The notes: a model not told the origin generated them from the sequence alone. 64,000 nucleotides of DNA from Mauremys mutica (GCF_020497125.1 NC_059073.1:17319225-17383224); one strand, 5' to 3'. Shown: positions 23,256 through 34,338, counted from the stretch's first letter. Numbers and translations: made by a program.

Positions 23256-23378
23256 TAGGGTGACCAGATGTCCTGATTTTATAGGGACAGTCCGGATTTT
23301 TGGGTCTTTTTCTTATATAGGCTCCTATTACCCCTCACCCCCGTCCCAATCTTTCACACTTGCTGTCTGGTCACCCTA
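23256..23378. mobile_element. hAT-type miniature element, TAGGGTGACCAGA family
   Basis: A 123-bp unit with terminal inverted repeats TAGGGTGACCAGA and TCTGGTCACCCTA. It is flanked by a perfect 8-bp duplication GTCCACAG (23248-23255, 23379-23386). Interior is non-coding. Confidence 0.9.
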
Positions 23379-23386
23379 GTCCACAG

Positions 23387-25284
23387 GCTTTCTCTAACCC
23401 TTTATTTGCCAGTGGAGAGCCTGTCAGCCTCCTAAACCCCCTCCTTCCCAGTGTGGGTCCTTCTAGCCCATCACAGTAACACTTGAGTGAGACTCTGCCC
23501 TGCTGACCACCTCATATCTGCAGAGCACTTTCAGTCCAGCCATAGGCTGCAGCACTTCACAGCAGATGTCCAATAGCAGGAACTGAAAATATGGGTGCCC
23601 CTCCAGGCTGAAGATAAGGGAGAAAAGGGATATTTCTTTATTTCCATTCACTTATCAAACCAGTTGTGTAAAGATCACTGCTCCAGCTCAGATATGATCT
23701 GGAGTCTGGCTCAGACTTCCGAGTCCAAAGCCAGGCCTTCCCTTTCTCTCAGGGAGTAAAAGTGGACCTCTTGCACTTGCCCATGCAGCAAAGAATGAGT
23801 CAGAGAAGCAAAAGTCCATAGACTTTTTATTCAGATTCTGGCTCTGATGGTGGAGGACAAGCCCTCGGCAGTCTGCCCCCTAGTAGTCCAGGTGTCTGGA
23901 AAACAAGACTTGCCTTTCTCAGCCCTCCCAATGGCTTGGGTCAGAGACCAGATGAAGGCCTCAAGGCTAGAAAATCTAGTTCTTTCTGAAACTGGAAGTA
24001 ACGTCCTTTTCTTGTCAGTGCAGCCCTCTCTGAGACCAACCCAGTTTCTCCTGACTGTTCCCGCCAGCTGTCAGATCCTGTCACATTGCTGGCACATGAT
24101 GTAGCGGGGAGCCAGTTGCAGTCCCTCCCTGGCCCTGCATGAAGTTTTCATACCCCATTCCAGCATCACTTCCATCCCCCATTAAAAAACAGCCATCTGT
24201 AGGGCAGAACATAGCAGCTGCCTAACTGTGCACAGAAACACTATGCAGAAGTCTAGAGCAGGAGGCAAAGAACAACAGAATCATTTGAACAACAAGGGGA
24301 ATGGCAGGAAGAAGGAGTATAGCTGGACACTGGTGCTCTCCCAAACAGGACTGTCGGTTCTCTTTAATGACCACAAATGGTCAGGACCTCTGGTTTTGTA
24401 TCTCATCTGAAAGATGGCTCTTCTCTTTTCTAGCTAGAAAGACAGTTCACCTTGAATATGACTTCAGGCACTGCAGCTATTTTACCATTACATATAACTT
24501 GGAACGGATTATCAGCATATGGAGAAGATATAAAGTGTCTGAACAAAACAAGTCATTGAGTTCCTTAGCACAAGAGGGTGACTTTTTATTCTGGAGACAC
24601 TGCTGTGCTATTCTCTGAAATACAGTTTTCATCTGAAATTAGACAAACCAGTTGGAAAGTGTTTCAAGTGGCTCTAAATGGAGGATTTCACTTAGGTTGG
24701 TGACACATGACGCATTTTTGTTCTCAGCCAGTGCTGGTGGAGCAAGTCCCGTAATGAAATGAATGGGCAGCCTCTCATTGCAATGGGTTCATATCATACA
24801 GTCTTGCCCCAGCGATTCATGTGTGTGACTCCCATGTATCTCACCAATGTAACTGGTGATGATTAAGCTTCCCTGTGCTATTTTGCTTCCAAACACCATC
24901 TCATCTATTTTCCCTTTGGACTGTGACCTAAGCTAGGGGAGTGCTTGTAAGGGAGAGCTCTGAGGAAGTCCGATTTACTGTGGAAAGGGCTTTGGTTATT
25001 AGGGTTTGATCCTGCAGAGTATAGGTACAGAGTGACACATGCACAAAATAAAAATAGGTGAGAGAAGGAGCTTGGGGAACCCCCTGACCCCACACTGTCA
25101 GTAATGATGCTGCATGGCAGCCATGTCATAAAAATGAGACCAAAGAGGGGCAGTACACAGTGAGCATGAGGGTCATCCTTTCTAAGAGGTGCCCATACTT
25201 GGACTTTTCTTTTAATCATACAATTAAGAGTAAGGGAGCAAGCATGCAAGGAGTAAGTCTAGTACTGCCTCTCTCCTGTGCTAG
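23387..25284. other. Non-coding DNA, nothing recognised
   Basis: 1.9 kb without recognised elements. Open frames of 60-115 codons at 23.8-25.25 kb show no domain and no coherent exon structure. Confidence 0.4.
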
Positions 25285-25365
25285 CATGTAAGAACATAAG
25301 AACGTAAGAACGGCCGTACTGGGTCAGACCAAAGGTCCATCTAGCCCAGTGTCTGTTGAGTAGTT
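25285..25365 (-). mobile_element. CR1 3'-end fragment
   Basis: AGAACATAAGAACG is duplicated in part, then GGCCGTACTGGGTCAGACC, AAAGGTCCATCTAGCCCAG. This is the reverse complement of the CR1 terminus also seen at 12.2, 50.3 and 62.85 kb. Only about 80 bp of the 3' end were copied. Confidence 0.85.
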
Positions 25366-25874
25366 TTCCCTCCCACTTATTCTGGAGTGTGGCAACTGTG
25401 TTCTCCCTGCTATGTACTGTGAAAGGACTGGCAAGGTTCTGAACCAGTGCTGTGAAAGGGCGTTGTGTTGGCAGAGGTGCTACTCTTATGGATGAGAAAC
25501 AAATCAGGGAGAAACCCTCTCCGGACGACTGTAGGTTGGAAAATACTCAGGTTTCGGGAAGTGTGGGGAGAATGTCCAGATCAGTACGTCACTTTCAGTA
25601 CATTACCCTGTAAGTACAAACAGGAACACAAAATAAAAGCTAGAGCATTCTATAGATGCTGTGTGTTAAACAGGGGCGTAACAGCATCTCTCAGTAAGAA
25701 CCACTGTTGAAAGCTGTCCCTGTTACATATCAATAATGTAGCACTGAGCAATTTTTAAGAGATAAAAATACAAAGTGGGCTGGATGATGGATGAGGATAT
25801 CAAGGGAGGTTGAGTCCCTACAAATTACTTAGGATTTGCTCCTAATCAAATAATTAGACTCCATCTATCTTTCA
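25366..25874. other. Non-coding DNA, nothing recognised
   Basis: No recognised feature. Confidence 0.4.
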
Positions 25875-25882
25875 TTAACTGG

Positions 25883-26224
25883 CATAGGCTCCATAGGTGT
25901 TCCGCACAGAAAAAAAAATTGCGGGTGCTTAGCACCCACCGGCAGCCAGCACCCCCTTTCCCCTAGCACCTCCCTCCCACCGGCAGCCCCGCTAATCAAC
26001 TTCTCCTCCCTCCTCCCACCCAGCACGGATCAGCTGCTCCACAGTGTGCAGGAGGCGCTGGGAGGTAGGGGAGGAGGGGGGATGGGGCACGCTTGGGGGA
26101 GGGGGCAGGAACAGGCAGGAAAGAGGTGGGGCAGAGGTGGGAAGGAAGGAGTGGAGTGGGGGCAGAGTCTGGGGCAGAGGGGAGGTCGAGCACCCCCAGG
26201 GTAGATAAGAAGTCGGCAGCTATG
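25883..26224. mobile_element. GC-rich hAT-type miniature element
   Basis: Begins CATAGGCTCCATAGGTG and ends GTCGGCAGCTATG (termini partly complementary). It is flanked by TTAACTGG (25875-25882) and TTAACTAG (26225-26232), an 8-bp duplication with one mismatch. The interior repeats the unit GGGTGCTTAGCACCCACCGG and a purine-rich GGGGCAGAGG tract. Non-coding; frames on both strands are compositional. Confidence 0.75.
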
Positions 26225-26242
26225 TTAACTAGTGTGTGTTTA

Positions 26243-26758
26243 AGATTTGTCTATATGCAGAGTTGCACTAATTTAACATAAAATGTTATTTCTTTTTTAA
26301 ACCAATTGAGTTCAATGTGACTCAGAATATTGTATGGACTCTCTCATTGCATTTTAAACCAGGTTTATTTTAGTTTAACACAGGGGTCCCCAATGCGGTG
26401 CCTGCAGGTGCCATGGCGCCCGTCGGAGCGTCTAAGTGCGCCCGCATACTGGCCGGCAGAATAGCATCTGCCGAAATGCTGCTGAAATTCAGCAGCAATG
26501 ACTCTGGATGACGCTGCTTGCCACCGACAAATAGCGTCATCCAGAGGCGTCTCCGCCAAAATGCCGCCAAATTTCGGTGGCATTTCGGTAGATGCTCATC
26601 CGCCGCCATGGTCCTCTGTGGCTCGTCGTCTGGCGCCCGCCAAACAAAAAAGTTTGGGGACCACTGGTTTAACAAGTCAGTTAGGAACAAGTTTATGCTA
26701 AACTGAAAAGAGCCACTCAAACTACACAGGGGTTTGCACTAGCTTAGACAAGGCCTTC
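26243..26758. mobile_element. Miniature DNA element split by a hAT insertion
   Basis: Left end reads GATTTGTCTATATGC and right end GCTTAGACAAGGCCT, complementary in the TTGTCTA/TAGACAA core typical of the Harbinger-like miniature elements here. The body (26243-26380, 26667-26758) is interrupted by the hAT element at 26381-26666. Ends are approximate. Confidence 0.5.
26381..26666. mobile_element. hAT-type miniature element, CAGGGGTCCCCAA family
   Basis: Terminal inverted repeats CAGGGGTCCCCAA and TTTGGGGACCACTG, flanked by a perfect 8-bp duplication GTTTAACA (26373-26380, 26667-26674). The interior has repeated GCCGAAATG / CATTTCGG motifs. 286 bp, non-coding. Confidence 0.9.
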
Positions 26759-26760
26759 GA

Positions 26761-27236
26761 GCTTGTCTAAACACAAAAGTTGTATACTTTAACTATTCCA
26801 ATATAGTTAGAACAGTATAACCCTTCTACTGTGGATGCATTTACATCAGTATAAAAGTGCTTCAAATAGGATAGCTTATTCCTATACACCTGCCGGGTCG
26901 ACGCGTAGAGTTCGACTTCTCGGAGTTCAAACTATCGCGTCTAATCTAGACGCGATAGTTCGAACTCCGAACGCACTCCCGTCGACTCCGGAACTCCACC
27001 AACGCGAACGGCGGTGGCGGAGTCGACGGGGGAGCTGTGGACTTCGATCCTGCGGCGTCTGGATGGGTGAGTAGTTCGAACTAAGGTAGTTTGAGTTCAG
27101 CTACGCTATTCCCGTAGCTGAACTTGCATACCTTAGTTCGACAATGCCCCCCCCAGTGTAGACCAGGCCTAAGGGAAATAAGTTATACTGCTATAAAGCA
27201 AGTTATACTGGTATAACTGTGTCCACACTATCATTG
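26761..27236. mobile_element. Miniature element (GCTTGTCTAAACACAAAAG end) with inner insertion
   Basis: Left end GCTTGTCTAAACACAAAAG, then arms rich in TATAACTATA-like motifs. After the inner insertion the sequence resumes with GGGAAATAAGTTATACTG and GGTATAACTGTGTCCACACT, complementary to the left arm. The left half (26761-26885) and right half (27171-27236) were one foldback element. The far right end is lost. Confidence 0.55.
26886..27170 (-). mobile_element. CpG-dense double-hairpin miniature element
   Basis: Inserted inside the preceding element. It contains a 22-bp hairpin with one mismatch (26921-26942 and 26948-26969, loop AATCT) rich in TCGA and CGCG. A second foldback follows (27077-27105 with 27113-27140). 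It ends GTGTAGACCAGGCCTAA. CpG density is far above the surrounding DNA. Non-coding; the 79-codon frame is a by-product. Left end is truncated or uncertain. Confidence 0.6.
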
Positions 27237-28030
27237 TATTGTTATATTTTATTTTAAATTACACTTCTCTCCAAATAGTTTTGTGTACAAAAACTGCATA
27301 GACCAGCCTTTAGGCTGATGTCTGGGCTGCATTCCAATAGAATACAGAGTGTGTCACCTGTAATGGTAGCCGAGAGACGTACCATACCAGCTAGTGCTGT
27401 GAAAATTGTGGCGTTTAACATTGCACAGCTGAGCACTGAAATATGTTGTTTGTTCTCACAGTTTAGCTATATTGTCCTTTTGCCTCCCGTACACCTGGAA
27501 AACCATTAGTGCTGCTTCATTGCATTTATCTGCTTAGCCAAGCCATCCTGGTATTTTCAAGGTCACCACCTCCTGTCACACAGGTCTCCTGCGGGGTGTT
27601 GAACCTCCAGTTTGTCTTTACAGACACACACAGGGCAAACCAACTGGAACCAAAACTAGGGAAATGGTTCATTTAAAAAATAAATAAAAATAAAGCATTT
27701 GTGAGGAATATTTTGATTCTGTGTAAAATGGTCCCCTTTCCCCTCCACTAGAATGAAGCATCCTTGATTTTGTTTACACAGCAGAGCTTACCCACTCTAT
27801 GGAGCATGCATTTCTGCTGCTATTACCCAGGCAAAGAGCACCTGCTAAAGAGACTCTCACCTCCCAAAAGCAGTGACATTAGGATTTTAGCTTGAGTAAG
27901 CGGCTGTTGTCCAATCCCCATTATTTGTGCAACTGTGTTGATTCCTCTGCATCAGCTCTGACCTTGTAACAGTACAATTTACCCTTTGATACCTGGGTAA
28001 GCCAAGCTGGTGAGAGAACTTGTTCATAAT
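27237..28030. other. Non-coding DNA, nothing recognised
   Basis: No recognised element or exon. Confidence 0.4.
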
Positions 28031-28034
28031 CACA

Positions 28035-28510
28035 AACTACTTGTCTTCATTCTTAAAGCCTTACATAACCTATTCCCCTCCCTATGTAGCATTTCCCATG
28101 TGCTATAGAGACATAGACTCCCCTCTGCTTCACTAACAAGTTGCGCATTTGTCAAATTTTTGCGCAAGCTTCATTGCTGCCCCTGGCACCTGGAAGGTGC
28201 TCCCTGTAAAATGCACAGGGACCACATTGTCCTCCTCCTAAATCTCTCCTTAAAACCCACCTATGCTGCAAAGCCTACAAACCACTGGACAGTTGTTACC
28301 CAGATGGCATAACTGGGACTGCTGCTTATCACACTGTTCCTACATGTTTCTTTGCTACCTTGTGCTTCCCCTTGGATGTTTGTGTTTTGCCTGTTGTTTT
28401 TCATCTTAAACTTAGATCGCCAGCTCTTTGGGATGGGGACTGTCCTTGGGTATTTGTCTGTACAGTGCCTAGTACAGTGGTAGCCTCTTGTGGTAGCCTA
28501 GCCTCTTGGT
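28035..28510 (+). repeat. L3/CR1-type old LINE 3' end
   Basis: Reads CTAAATCTCTCCTTAAAACC, AAAGCCTACAAACCACTGG, then CAGCTCTTTGGGATGGGGAC and TGGTGCTACCACAATACACA. This order matches the 3' part of a widespread sauropsid repeat that I associate with the L3/CR1 group. It is the longest such copy in the window. The family label is inferred. Confidence 0.5.
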
Positions 28511-28727
28511 GCTACCACAATACACATTACTGATGAAGTTTCAGGCTATAAGCTGATTGTAATATATTGGGGACTGTGTTGGAATTACAAGCTATTGCTT
28601 TAAGAGTGAAGGGGTTCCCTGGTCCTGCTTGCAGGCTAAGGGACTATGTAGCAAAGCATGTGATCAGAGTCATTCTGGACAGAGCCAGCTTAAAGAAAGA
28701 TGCAGTGAGTTGTGCCTGGCTGCCTTA

Positions 28728-29028
28728 AGGTATGTCTACCCTGCAAAGAAAACCCATGGCACGGAGTCTCAGAGCCCAGGTCAGTTGACTCAGGCTCATG
28801 GTGCTCTGACTGCAGGGCTAAAAATAGCAGGAAGATGTTCCTGTTTGGGCTGGAGGTCGGGTTTTGAAACCCAGTGAGGAGGAGGGCCTTGGTGCTTGGG
28901 CTCCAGCTCAAGTGGGAATATCTACACTGCTATTTTTATTCCTGCAACTTGAGACCCATGAGCTTGGGTCAGTTGACTTAGGCTAAGAGTCAATGCCTTG
29001 CATTTTTCTTTGCAGTGTAGACATACCC
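28728..29028. mobile_element. PIF/Harbinger-type miniature element
   Basis: Ends AGGTATGTCTACCCTGCAAAG and its complement CTTTGCAGTGTAGACATACCC, flanked by TTA on both sides (28725-28727, 29029-29031), the PIF/Harbinger target preference. The middle is a diverged foldback (repeated CAGTTGACT and CTCGGGCT-like motifs). It sits inside the LTR candidate. Confidence 0.85.
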
Positions 29029-29043
29029 TTAGGGAGCAGCCTG

Positions 29044-29045
<2 letters not shown>

Positions 29046-29078
<33 letters not shown>
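29046..29078. repeat. (CT)n microsatellite
   Basis: About 16 CT dinucleotides in a row within the LTR candidate. Confidence 0.95.
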
Positions 29079-29082
<4 letters not shown>

Positions 29083-29201
29083 GGGTTCCTGTGTATTCAT
29101 TGTTCTGAATTCTAATTAATAAAGTAGCCTTATACTGCCACCTTCCCACAAGAGTATTTGTTTTCCCCGAATGTATGTGTGTTTATGCTGTGAACATAAC
29201 A

Positions 29202-29862
29202 CTGATAGCTGACAGGAAGGAATCTCAATTCACCACCTCTGCTGTCTACAGCACTGCATTGTGGTGGAAGGAAGTCATTTTTCCCTGAAAGTGGAGGCAG
29301 TATATTGTATGCAATGGTCCAGTGATCTAGTCTGGTATTCTATGTTCCTTCACCTTGTGACCATGACTGAGTAAAAAATATCATTTCTGAGCTGGCTGCC
29401 AAAAGAACATGAAGTGTGATGTGAACTAGGTCCTGGCCTTTCAAAGGCCCTCAGACTCACCCATCCCCAGCTGGCCCATGCTGAAGGGTAACAGCACTAT
29501 CCAATTATAAGACTTATATTTTGGTATCTGCTTTTATCCCAAAGGAAAGCAAGAGTGTTACAGACTGATAGACAGGGGTCTGTTGTGTTTTGATGGAAAT
29601 GAGCAGGGGACCAATGGGATTACATGGCATTCTCTGTTTAGGCAAACCTAGCATTTGTAACAAAGATCCACTGTCTTACTTCCCTCTCTCATGGCTCCTC
29701 CATGAAGCCCCCTCTAGTTTTTTCAGAGATGTATTACACCTATTCCTGCTCCATTCACATAGGCTAACATTTTGGGGGCACCTTTTCTTTGTCTCAGGCA
29801 GCAGACCATTGTTTTGAACATGTTGGCCTTAGAGTTTTGTGACAACAGGTTGACCTTCCACT
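29202..29862. other. Non-coding DNA, nothing recognised
   Basis: No recognised element or exon. Confidence 0.4.
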
Positions 29863-30040
29863 GAATCATAGAATATCAGGGTTGGAAGGGACCTTATCTA
29901 ATCCAACTCCCTGCTCAAAGCAGGGCCAAGCTCCAGACAGATTTTTGCCCCAAATCCCTAAATGGCCCCCTCAAGGATTGAACTCACAACCTTTGGTTTA
30001 GTAGGCCAATGCTCAAACCACTGAGCTATTCCTCCTCTCT
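29863..30040 (-). mobile_element. tRNA-derived SINE with CR1 tail
   Basis: On the minus strand the copy starts with a tRNA-like head. Box A is TAGCTCAGTGGTTT (complement of 30015-30028) and box B is GGTTGTGAGTTCAATCC (complement of 29975-29991). It ends with the CR1-type tail ...GGTCCCTTCCAACCC-TGATATTCTATGATT (complement at 29863-29900). This matches the tortoise/turtle Pol III SINE class known to share its tail with turtle CR1. It is not a tRNA gene: the head cannot fold into a full cloverleaf and is followed by SINE body. Confidence 0.8.
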
Positions 30041-30094
30041 TCTGCTGCTCTCCATTAGAAACACCACAAAACAGTGGGTCATACTGTACTTTGT

Positions 30095-30315
30095 ATCAGG
30101 TTAGCCATGTTAGTCTGTATCCCCAAAAAACAACAAGGAGTCTGGTGGCACCTTAAAGACTAACAGATTTATTTGGGCATAAGCTTTCGTGGGTAAAAAA
30201 CCTCACTTCTTCAGATGCATCTGAAGAAGAAGTGAAGAAGTGAGGTTTTTTACCCATGAAACCTTATGCCCAAATAAATCTGTTAGTCTTTAAGGTGCCA
30301 CCAGACTCCTTGTTG
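30095..30315 (-). mobile_element. Penelope-like foldback copy with 15-bp target duplication
   Basis: Flanked by perfect CATACTGTACTTTGT (30080-30094, 30316-30330). The left end carries the complement of the 3' terminus (ATCAGGTTAGCCATGTTAG). Then two arms of about 90 bp (about 30131-30222 and 30225-30315) are near-perfect inverted copies with AAGCTTTCGTGGG and CCCATGAAACCTTATG. The right end, read in reverse, starts CAACAAGGAGTC, the same spot at which the other copies start. No coding sequence. Confidence 0.85.
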
Positions 30316-30509
30316 CATACTGTACTTTGTTACCCTAGTGTAAATATGGGATAACCATTCTGAATTCCAAGGGGTTTCTCTGGATGCATAGATGCAATGG
30401 AGAGCATTACTTGACGTGTCTTTTGGAGGGAAAATAAAGAACAAGTAAGCATGCCAGTCCCCTGTTTAATCAATAGTTTTTTTATATAACAGTAACTCCT
30501 AGCGTTCCA

Positions 30510-30725
30510 GTCTTGGTTGAGGTTTCTATTATGCTAGGTGCTGTACAAATACATAGGGAGAGACACTATGCCTCAGAGTTCACAATCTAAATGTACACCA
30601 CAGACAAAGAATGGTGCAGTGAAGGCCACACTGAAAGTCAGTGGAACGGAACCAGTAAAACCCAGGTCTCCTGAGTCCCAAGTCGTTGCCTTACCCCATG
30701 GGCTACGCTATTTCTCTTTTCAACA
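30510..30725 (-). repeat. L3/MIR-like repeat
   Basis: Contains ATGCTAGGTGCTGTACAAATACA, CACAATCTAAATG, then ACCCAGGTCTCCTGAGTCCC and CCATGGGCTACGC. These match, in order, the repeat also seen at 31.5, 42.3/49.1 and 63.5 kb. Confidence 0.55.
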
Positions 30726-31493
30726 CAGAGCTAGCCTTCAGCACTGCCAAAAGCTGAGGGGTATTTATACTCCCCTTCCTACAGTTCTTCTGTGCTATAT
30801 GGAGGTGAGATCCTCAAGCTGCTGTATTGTGGATTGCTGAAAAGGAGAATTCTACCCGAGGCGCATTGAAACTACAGACTCAAGCCTTCGGTAAAACATT
30901 ACAGACACTTAGAATTCTCAGAAGAGAATCTCTCAACTGTTTTATTTGGAACTGGGCTTGTTAGCTAAATGAAGACCAATTTACGGATCTCTTCAGGCAG
31001 TCCCGTGCACGCTATTAGCGCACAGCGAAATCTGTCTCTCTCTTCCCCAGGGAGGAAGGTGTAATTTTTTTCCAGGGAAGTCAAAAATAGCCTTTGTATT
31101 TAAAAAAAATACTTTGCAATAAACTGAACTGGAGCAGGGGGGGAAATATAGATGGAGTCAGGTCAATGAAAGAAGAGTAAAAAACTGGCTGAACCCCAAT
31201 GTGGTTATTGACTTCAACTGGAGATTTTGCCTGAGCATGGAAGAAGGCCCTGATCCAGCAAAGCATTTAGCATGTGCTGAACTTAAAGCATATGAGTAGG
31301 CCTACTGAGCCTAAACCACTGAAGGCAATGGCAGTTTTACTGTGAACTCCAAAATGAGCGCAAGATAAAGGGGTGAATAAGGAGTTCAGGAAGTGGCCCC
31401 ACAGTACTCAATGAATGTACGGTTTGTGGAAAGCTTTGGACTGTCTGCCTTGGGAAGTGCTCGTGCACAGAGAGCAGCAGGGCAAACTCCAGT
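30726..31493. repeat. Non-coding stretch with a hairpin-type repeat at 31235-31330
   Basis: GGCCCTGATCCAGCAAAGC followed by TTAGCATGTGCTGAACTTAAAGC and GAGTAGGCCTACTGA is the start of a well-known sauropsid hairpin repeat ('ggccctgatcctgcaaa...'). The rest of the stretch is unrecognised. Confidence 0.4.
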
Positions 31494-31760
31494 CTATCGG
31501 ATTATTTGTATTACAGTAGCACCAGGAGATCCCATCTGAGCTCATAGCCCCACTCTGCTAGGTGCAGTACATGCACGTAGCGAGAGGCAGTCCTGGCCCT
31601 GAAGAGCTTTCAACCTAAATAGAGAACAGCGGAGAGAAAGAATCACAGATACAGAGAGGTGAAGTGACTTGCCCAAGGTCACACGGAGCCTGGGTCAGAG
31701 CTGGGAACTGAGCCCACATCTCCTGAGTCCCATTCCAATGCTATAATTCACAAGACCTTT
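31494..31760 (-). repeat. L3/MIR-like repeat, long copy
   Basis: Starts GATTATTTGTATTACAGTAG, continues GCTAGGTGCAGTACATG, CCTGAAGAGCTTTCAACCT, GAAGTGACTTGCCCAAGGTC and CCCACATCTCCTGAGTCCC. This is the clearest copy of this family here and a good reference for the split copy at 42.3/49.1 kb. Confidence 0.6.
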
Positions 31761-32100
31761 CTCGCTCCAATTTTCCCCAGCAGTGCCCCTCAGCCCTCCT
31801 CTGGAACGACCACAACTAGTGGTGAACAACTGTCTCAGTGTCCATAGCCATTCAAGCCTTGACCTCTCTTTAGACACTACATTGGGCACCCTTATTGGTA
31901 ATGTGGACACGTGTCCACTAGCACCTGGACTGAGGACACCAATTCCCTCCAGAGGTTTTGCTGAATAGCCATCAGCTTATAATGACTTTCGGTTACTTCA
32001 GATATGAGCTGGATTTTCACCGGTGATCTACTGCAGAGTGAATTGCCCTGTGGCCCATTGCAGGTTTCCTGAGCCATCTGGTCCCCACTGGATTTCTTCA
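31761..32100. other. Non-coding DNA, nothing recognised
   Basis: No recognised feature. Confidence 0.35.
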
Positions 32101-32520
32101 TGTGGCTATATTTCTAGGTTTATTAAGCAGTGAGACAAGAAATGGGAATACGCTTCTGGGCAATTTCAGTCTAGAGGAAAGAATACCAAAGGGAGACACG
32201 ATAACTGTCTGCAGATACAGAAAAGGATGTTGCACCAGAGGACAGGAAGCAATTATTATCATTAGTCAGCAATGATAGAGCAAGAGGTAATTAAGCTTAA
32301 GCTGCATCAGGGAAATTTTTAGACTGAATATTAGAAAAAAGCTTTAAAACTGAGAGAAGTGAGTGAGAAAATGGAACAAACAGCCCGTGCCGGTGGTGGA
32401 ACCAGGGTGTATTCAAAGTCAGATTGCGTGGTCATCTTTTAGAGATGGGTCAGGAGCAAGATGCAAGGATGAAAGAGATGATGCATTAGAGGGCTCTTCC
32501 AAGCTAAGATCCCTATTCAG
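32101..32520 (+). mobile_element. Old CR1 fragment
   Basis: Phrases in CR1 order: CTGTCTGCAGATACAGAAAAGG, GGACAGGAAGCAAT, TTTTTAGACTGAATATTAGAAAAAAGC, GATGCATTAGAGGGCTCTTCC. They parallel the CR1 3' region 'gtaggacaagaagtaat... ttagatattaggaaaaactt'. Strongly diverged. Confidence 0.45.
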
Positions 32521-32559
32521 GGAAACATGTCTATTCAGGACACCAATTAAACATGTGCT

Positions 32560-32635
32560 CAAATCCCATTAATTTCAGGGGGATTTGAGCACGTGCTTAA
32601 GTGCTTTCTGAATTGGCCCATGATGATTCTGTGTT
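32560..32635. repeat. Hairpin-type repeat fragment
   Basis: AATCCCATTAATTTCAGGGG then GAGCACGTGCTTAAGTGC and TGAATTGGCCC match the sauropsid hairpin family noted at 31.2 kb. Confidence 0.4.
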
Positions 32636-33410
32636 CACCTACAGCAGACCTCGTATGGAGCTGATAATAAGGATAGAGGCCAAAGCTTGAGTGACTGGAA
32701 GCGGTGACTAACAATCCACTGCCTCTAGTTATGTCATTGCTATTTTGGAATTGATTTTACATCAGTAAATGAAACCAAAGGAAAATGGCTAAACTCAAAT
32801 CCAACATCTACAAGCATGTGAAGGGTGTAAAGGCCCAGGAGGAAGGAGCATTGTGTACAATTCTCCAACCTAAGGGAGAAAGGATGAAGTTGGATGCAGG
32901 AAATGTAGGGCTGAATATCAGGAAAATGTGAGGTATGGAGGGGACATATTGGAGAGGCATCCAGGCGGGCACCTAATGAATCAAAAGCAGTGAGGGGAGG
33001 AGCTTTTAGCAGGTGCAGCTATTCTGCCTGGGCAGGAGGACTGTGTGTGCAGGCCATACACAGTGGAGGACTTTTATATTGGCTTGTGGGGAAGGGGAGG
33101 AGGCAGGGGTGATGCATGGGTGGGGCGTGCACCCCTCCACCCCCGATTGCTCTGTCACATTGCGCGGCTGGGCTCCCTCCCTGCAGGGCAGCTGAGCCAG
33201 CAGGCTGCAAGCTGCGCTGGGCAGGGAGAGGCAGAGGTAGGAGGAACAGCTGGGAGCTGCAGGGAGGGGCCGCTGCTTTCTGGAGGGGAGTGCTGCTTTC
33301 TTGGTGTGTGTGTGGCGGGGGCTGTCTGGGCATGACTCAAGCAGTTCCAGGGTTATGCCTCCCCACTATCAGCAGGCACGGTTCACCTCCGGTAGGAGGT
33401 GAAGTATTTC
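32636..33410. other. Non-coding DNA with GC-rich patch at 33080-33330
   Basis: The GC-rich patch has overlapping frames on both strands (33019-33333 minus, 33045-33335 and 33116-33427 plus), so none is convincing. No repeat termini found. Confidence 0.35.
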
Positions 33411-34338
33411 CAGTAGAGATATATTAGACACTGGTGAGACCTCATCTGGAATACTGTGGGCAATTCTGGTCTCCTGTGCTTAAGAAAGATGAATTGAAAT
33501 TGGAACAGGTGCAGAGAAGGCCTGATAGGATGATCCGAGGAATGGAAAACCTACCTTATGAAAGGAGATTCATGGAGCTTGGCTTATTTAACCTAACCAA
33601 ACAAAGGCTGAAGTGAGATGTGATGGCTCTCTACAAATACATCAGGGGGATAAATACCAGGGAGGGAGAGGAGTTATTTAAGTTAAGCCCAATGTGGACA
33701 CAAGAGCAAATGGTTTATAAACTGGCCAGCAACAAGTTTAGGCTTGACATTAAATGAAGGTTTCTCACCATCAGAGGAGCGAAGTTCTGGAATCACTTTC
33801 CAGGGGAGGGAGGCAAAATACCTAACTTGTTTCAAGACTAAGCTTGATAAGTTTATGGAGGGGATGGTAGGATGAGACTGCCTATAGTTGTGGGTAGCCG
33901 ATCTGTGATTGCTTGAAGCAAATATCTCCAATGGCCACTGATGGGACACCAGATGGGGAGGGCTCTGAGTCACTACAGAGAATTCTTTCCCAGGTGTCTG
34001 GCTGCTGGGTCTTGCCTACCTGCTCCGAGTCTAACTGATCACCATATTTGGGGTAGTGAATGAATTTCCCCCAGGTCAGATTAGCAGGGACCCTGGGGTT
34101 TCTTGCCTTCCTCTGCAACATGGGGCATGAGTCACCTGCAGGTTTAAACAAGTGTAAATGGTGGATTCTCTGTAACTTGAAGTCTTTAAATCAGGATTTG
34201 AGGACTTCAGTAACTCAGCAAGAGGTTAGGGTCTAGTACAGGAGTGGATGGGCGAGGTTCTGTGGCCTGCAAGGTGAAGGAGCTCAGACTAAGTGCTCAT
34301 GATGGTCCCTTCTGGCCTTAAAGTCTCTGAGTGTATGA
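33411..34338 (+). mobile_element. CR1 LINE of a second subfamily, 5'-truncated
   Basis: Opens inside ORF2 (33434-33616: '[20 protein letters not shown]', '[20 protein letters not shown]'). It continues through a long 3' UTR with TCACCATCAGAGGAGCGAAG, and ends GATGGTCCCTTCTGGCCTTA AAGTCTCTGAGTGTA, the terminus of the 'ggcccttctggcctta' type. It differs from the CR1 at 12.2 and 61.6 kb in 3' UTR and terminus. Confidence 0.8.
33434..33616 (+). pseudogene. CR1 ORF2 C-terminus, truncated
   Basis: About 60 codons of the extreme C-terminal part of the CR1 polyprotein, with the conserved RPHLEYC-Q-FWSP and NLPYERR motifs, ending at a stop where relatives continue with an RLRGDM-like motif. The catalytic domain is missing because of 5' truncation. 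Confidence 0.75.

Larger units (their letters stand above)
28577..29201 (+). mobile_element. Candidate solo LTR (TGTT...AACA)
   Basis: Begins TGTTGGAATTACAAGC and ends GTGAACATAACA. Includes AATTAATAAAGTAGCC (polyadenylation signal) near 29115 and a (CT)n tract. Without the 301-bp miniature element inside, it would be about 320 bp, a usual gypsy-type LTR size. No clean flanking duplication was found, so the call rests on ends and signal. Confidence 0.4.

Noticed and set aside
26880..27150. CpG island or promoter
   Set aside because: CpG density comes from a foldback miniature element with identifiable hairpins.
29975..30040. Possible tRNA gene
   Set aside because: Box A and B are present but the head belongs to a SINE with a CR1-type tail.
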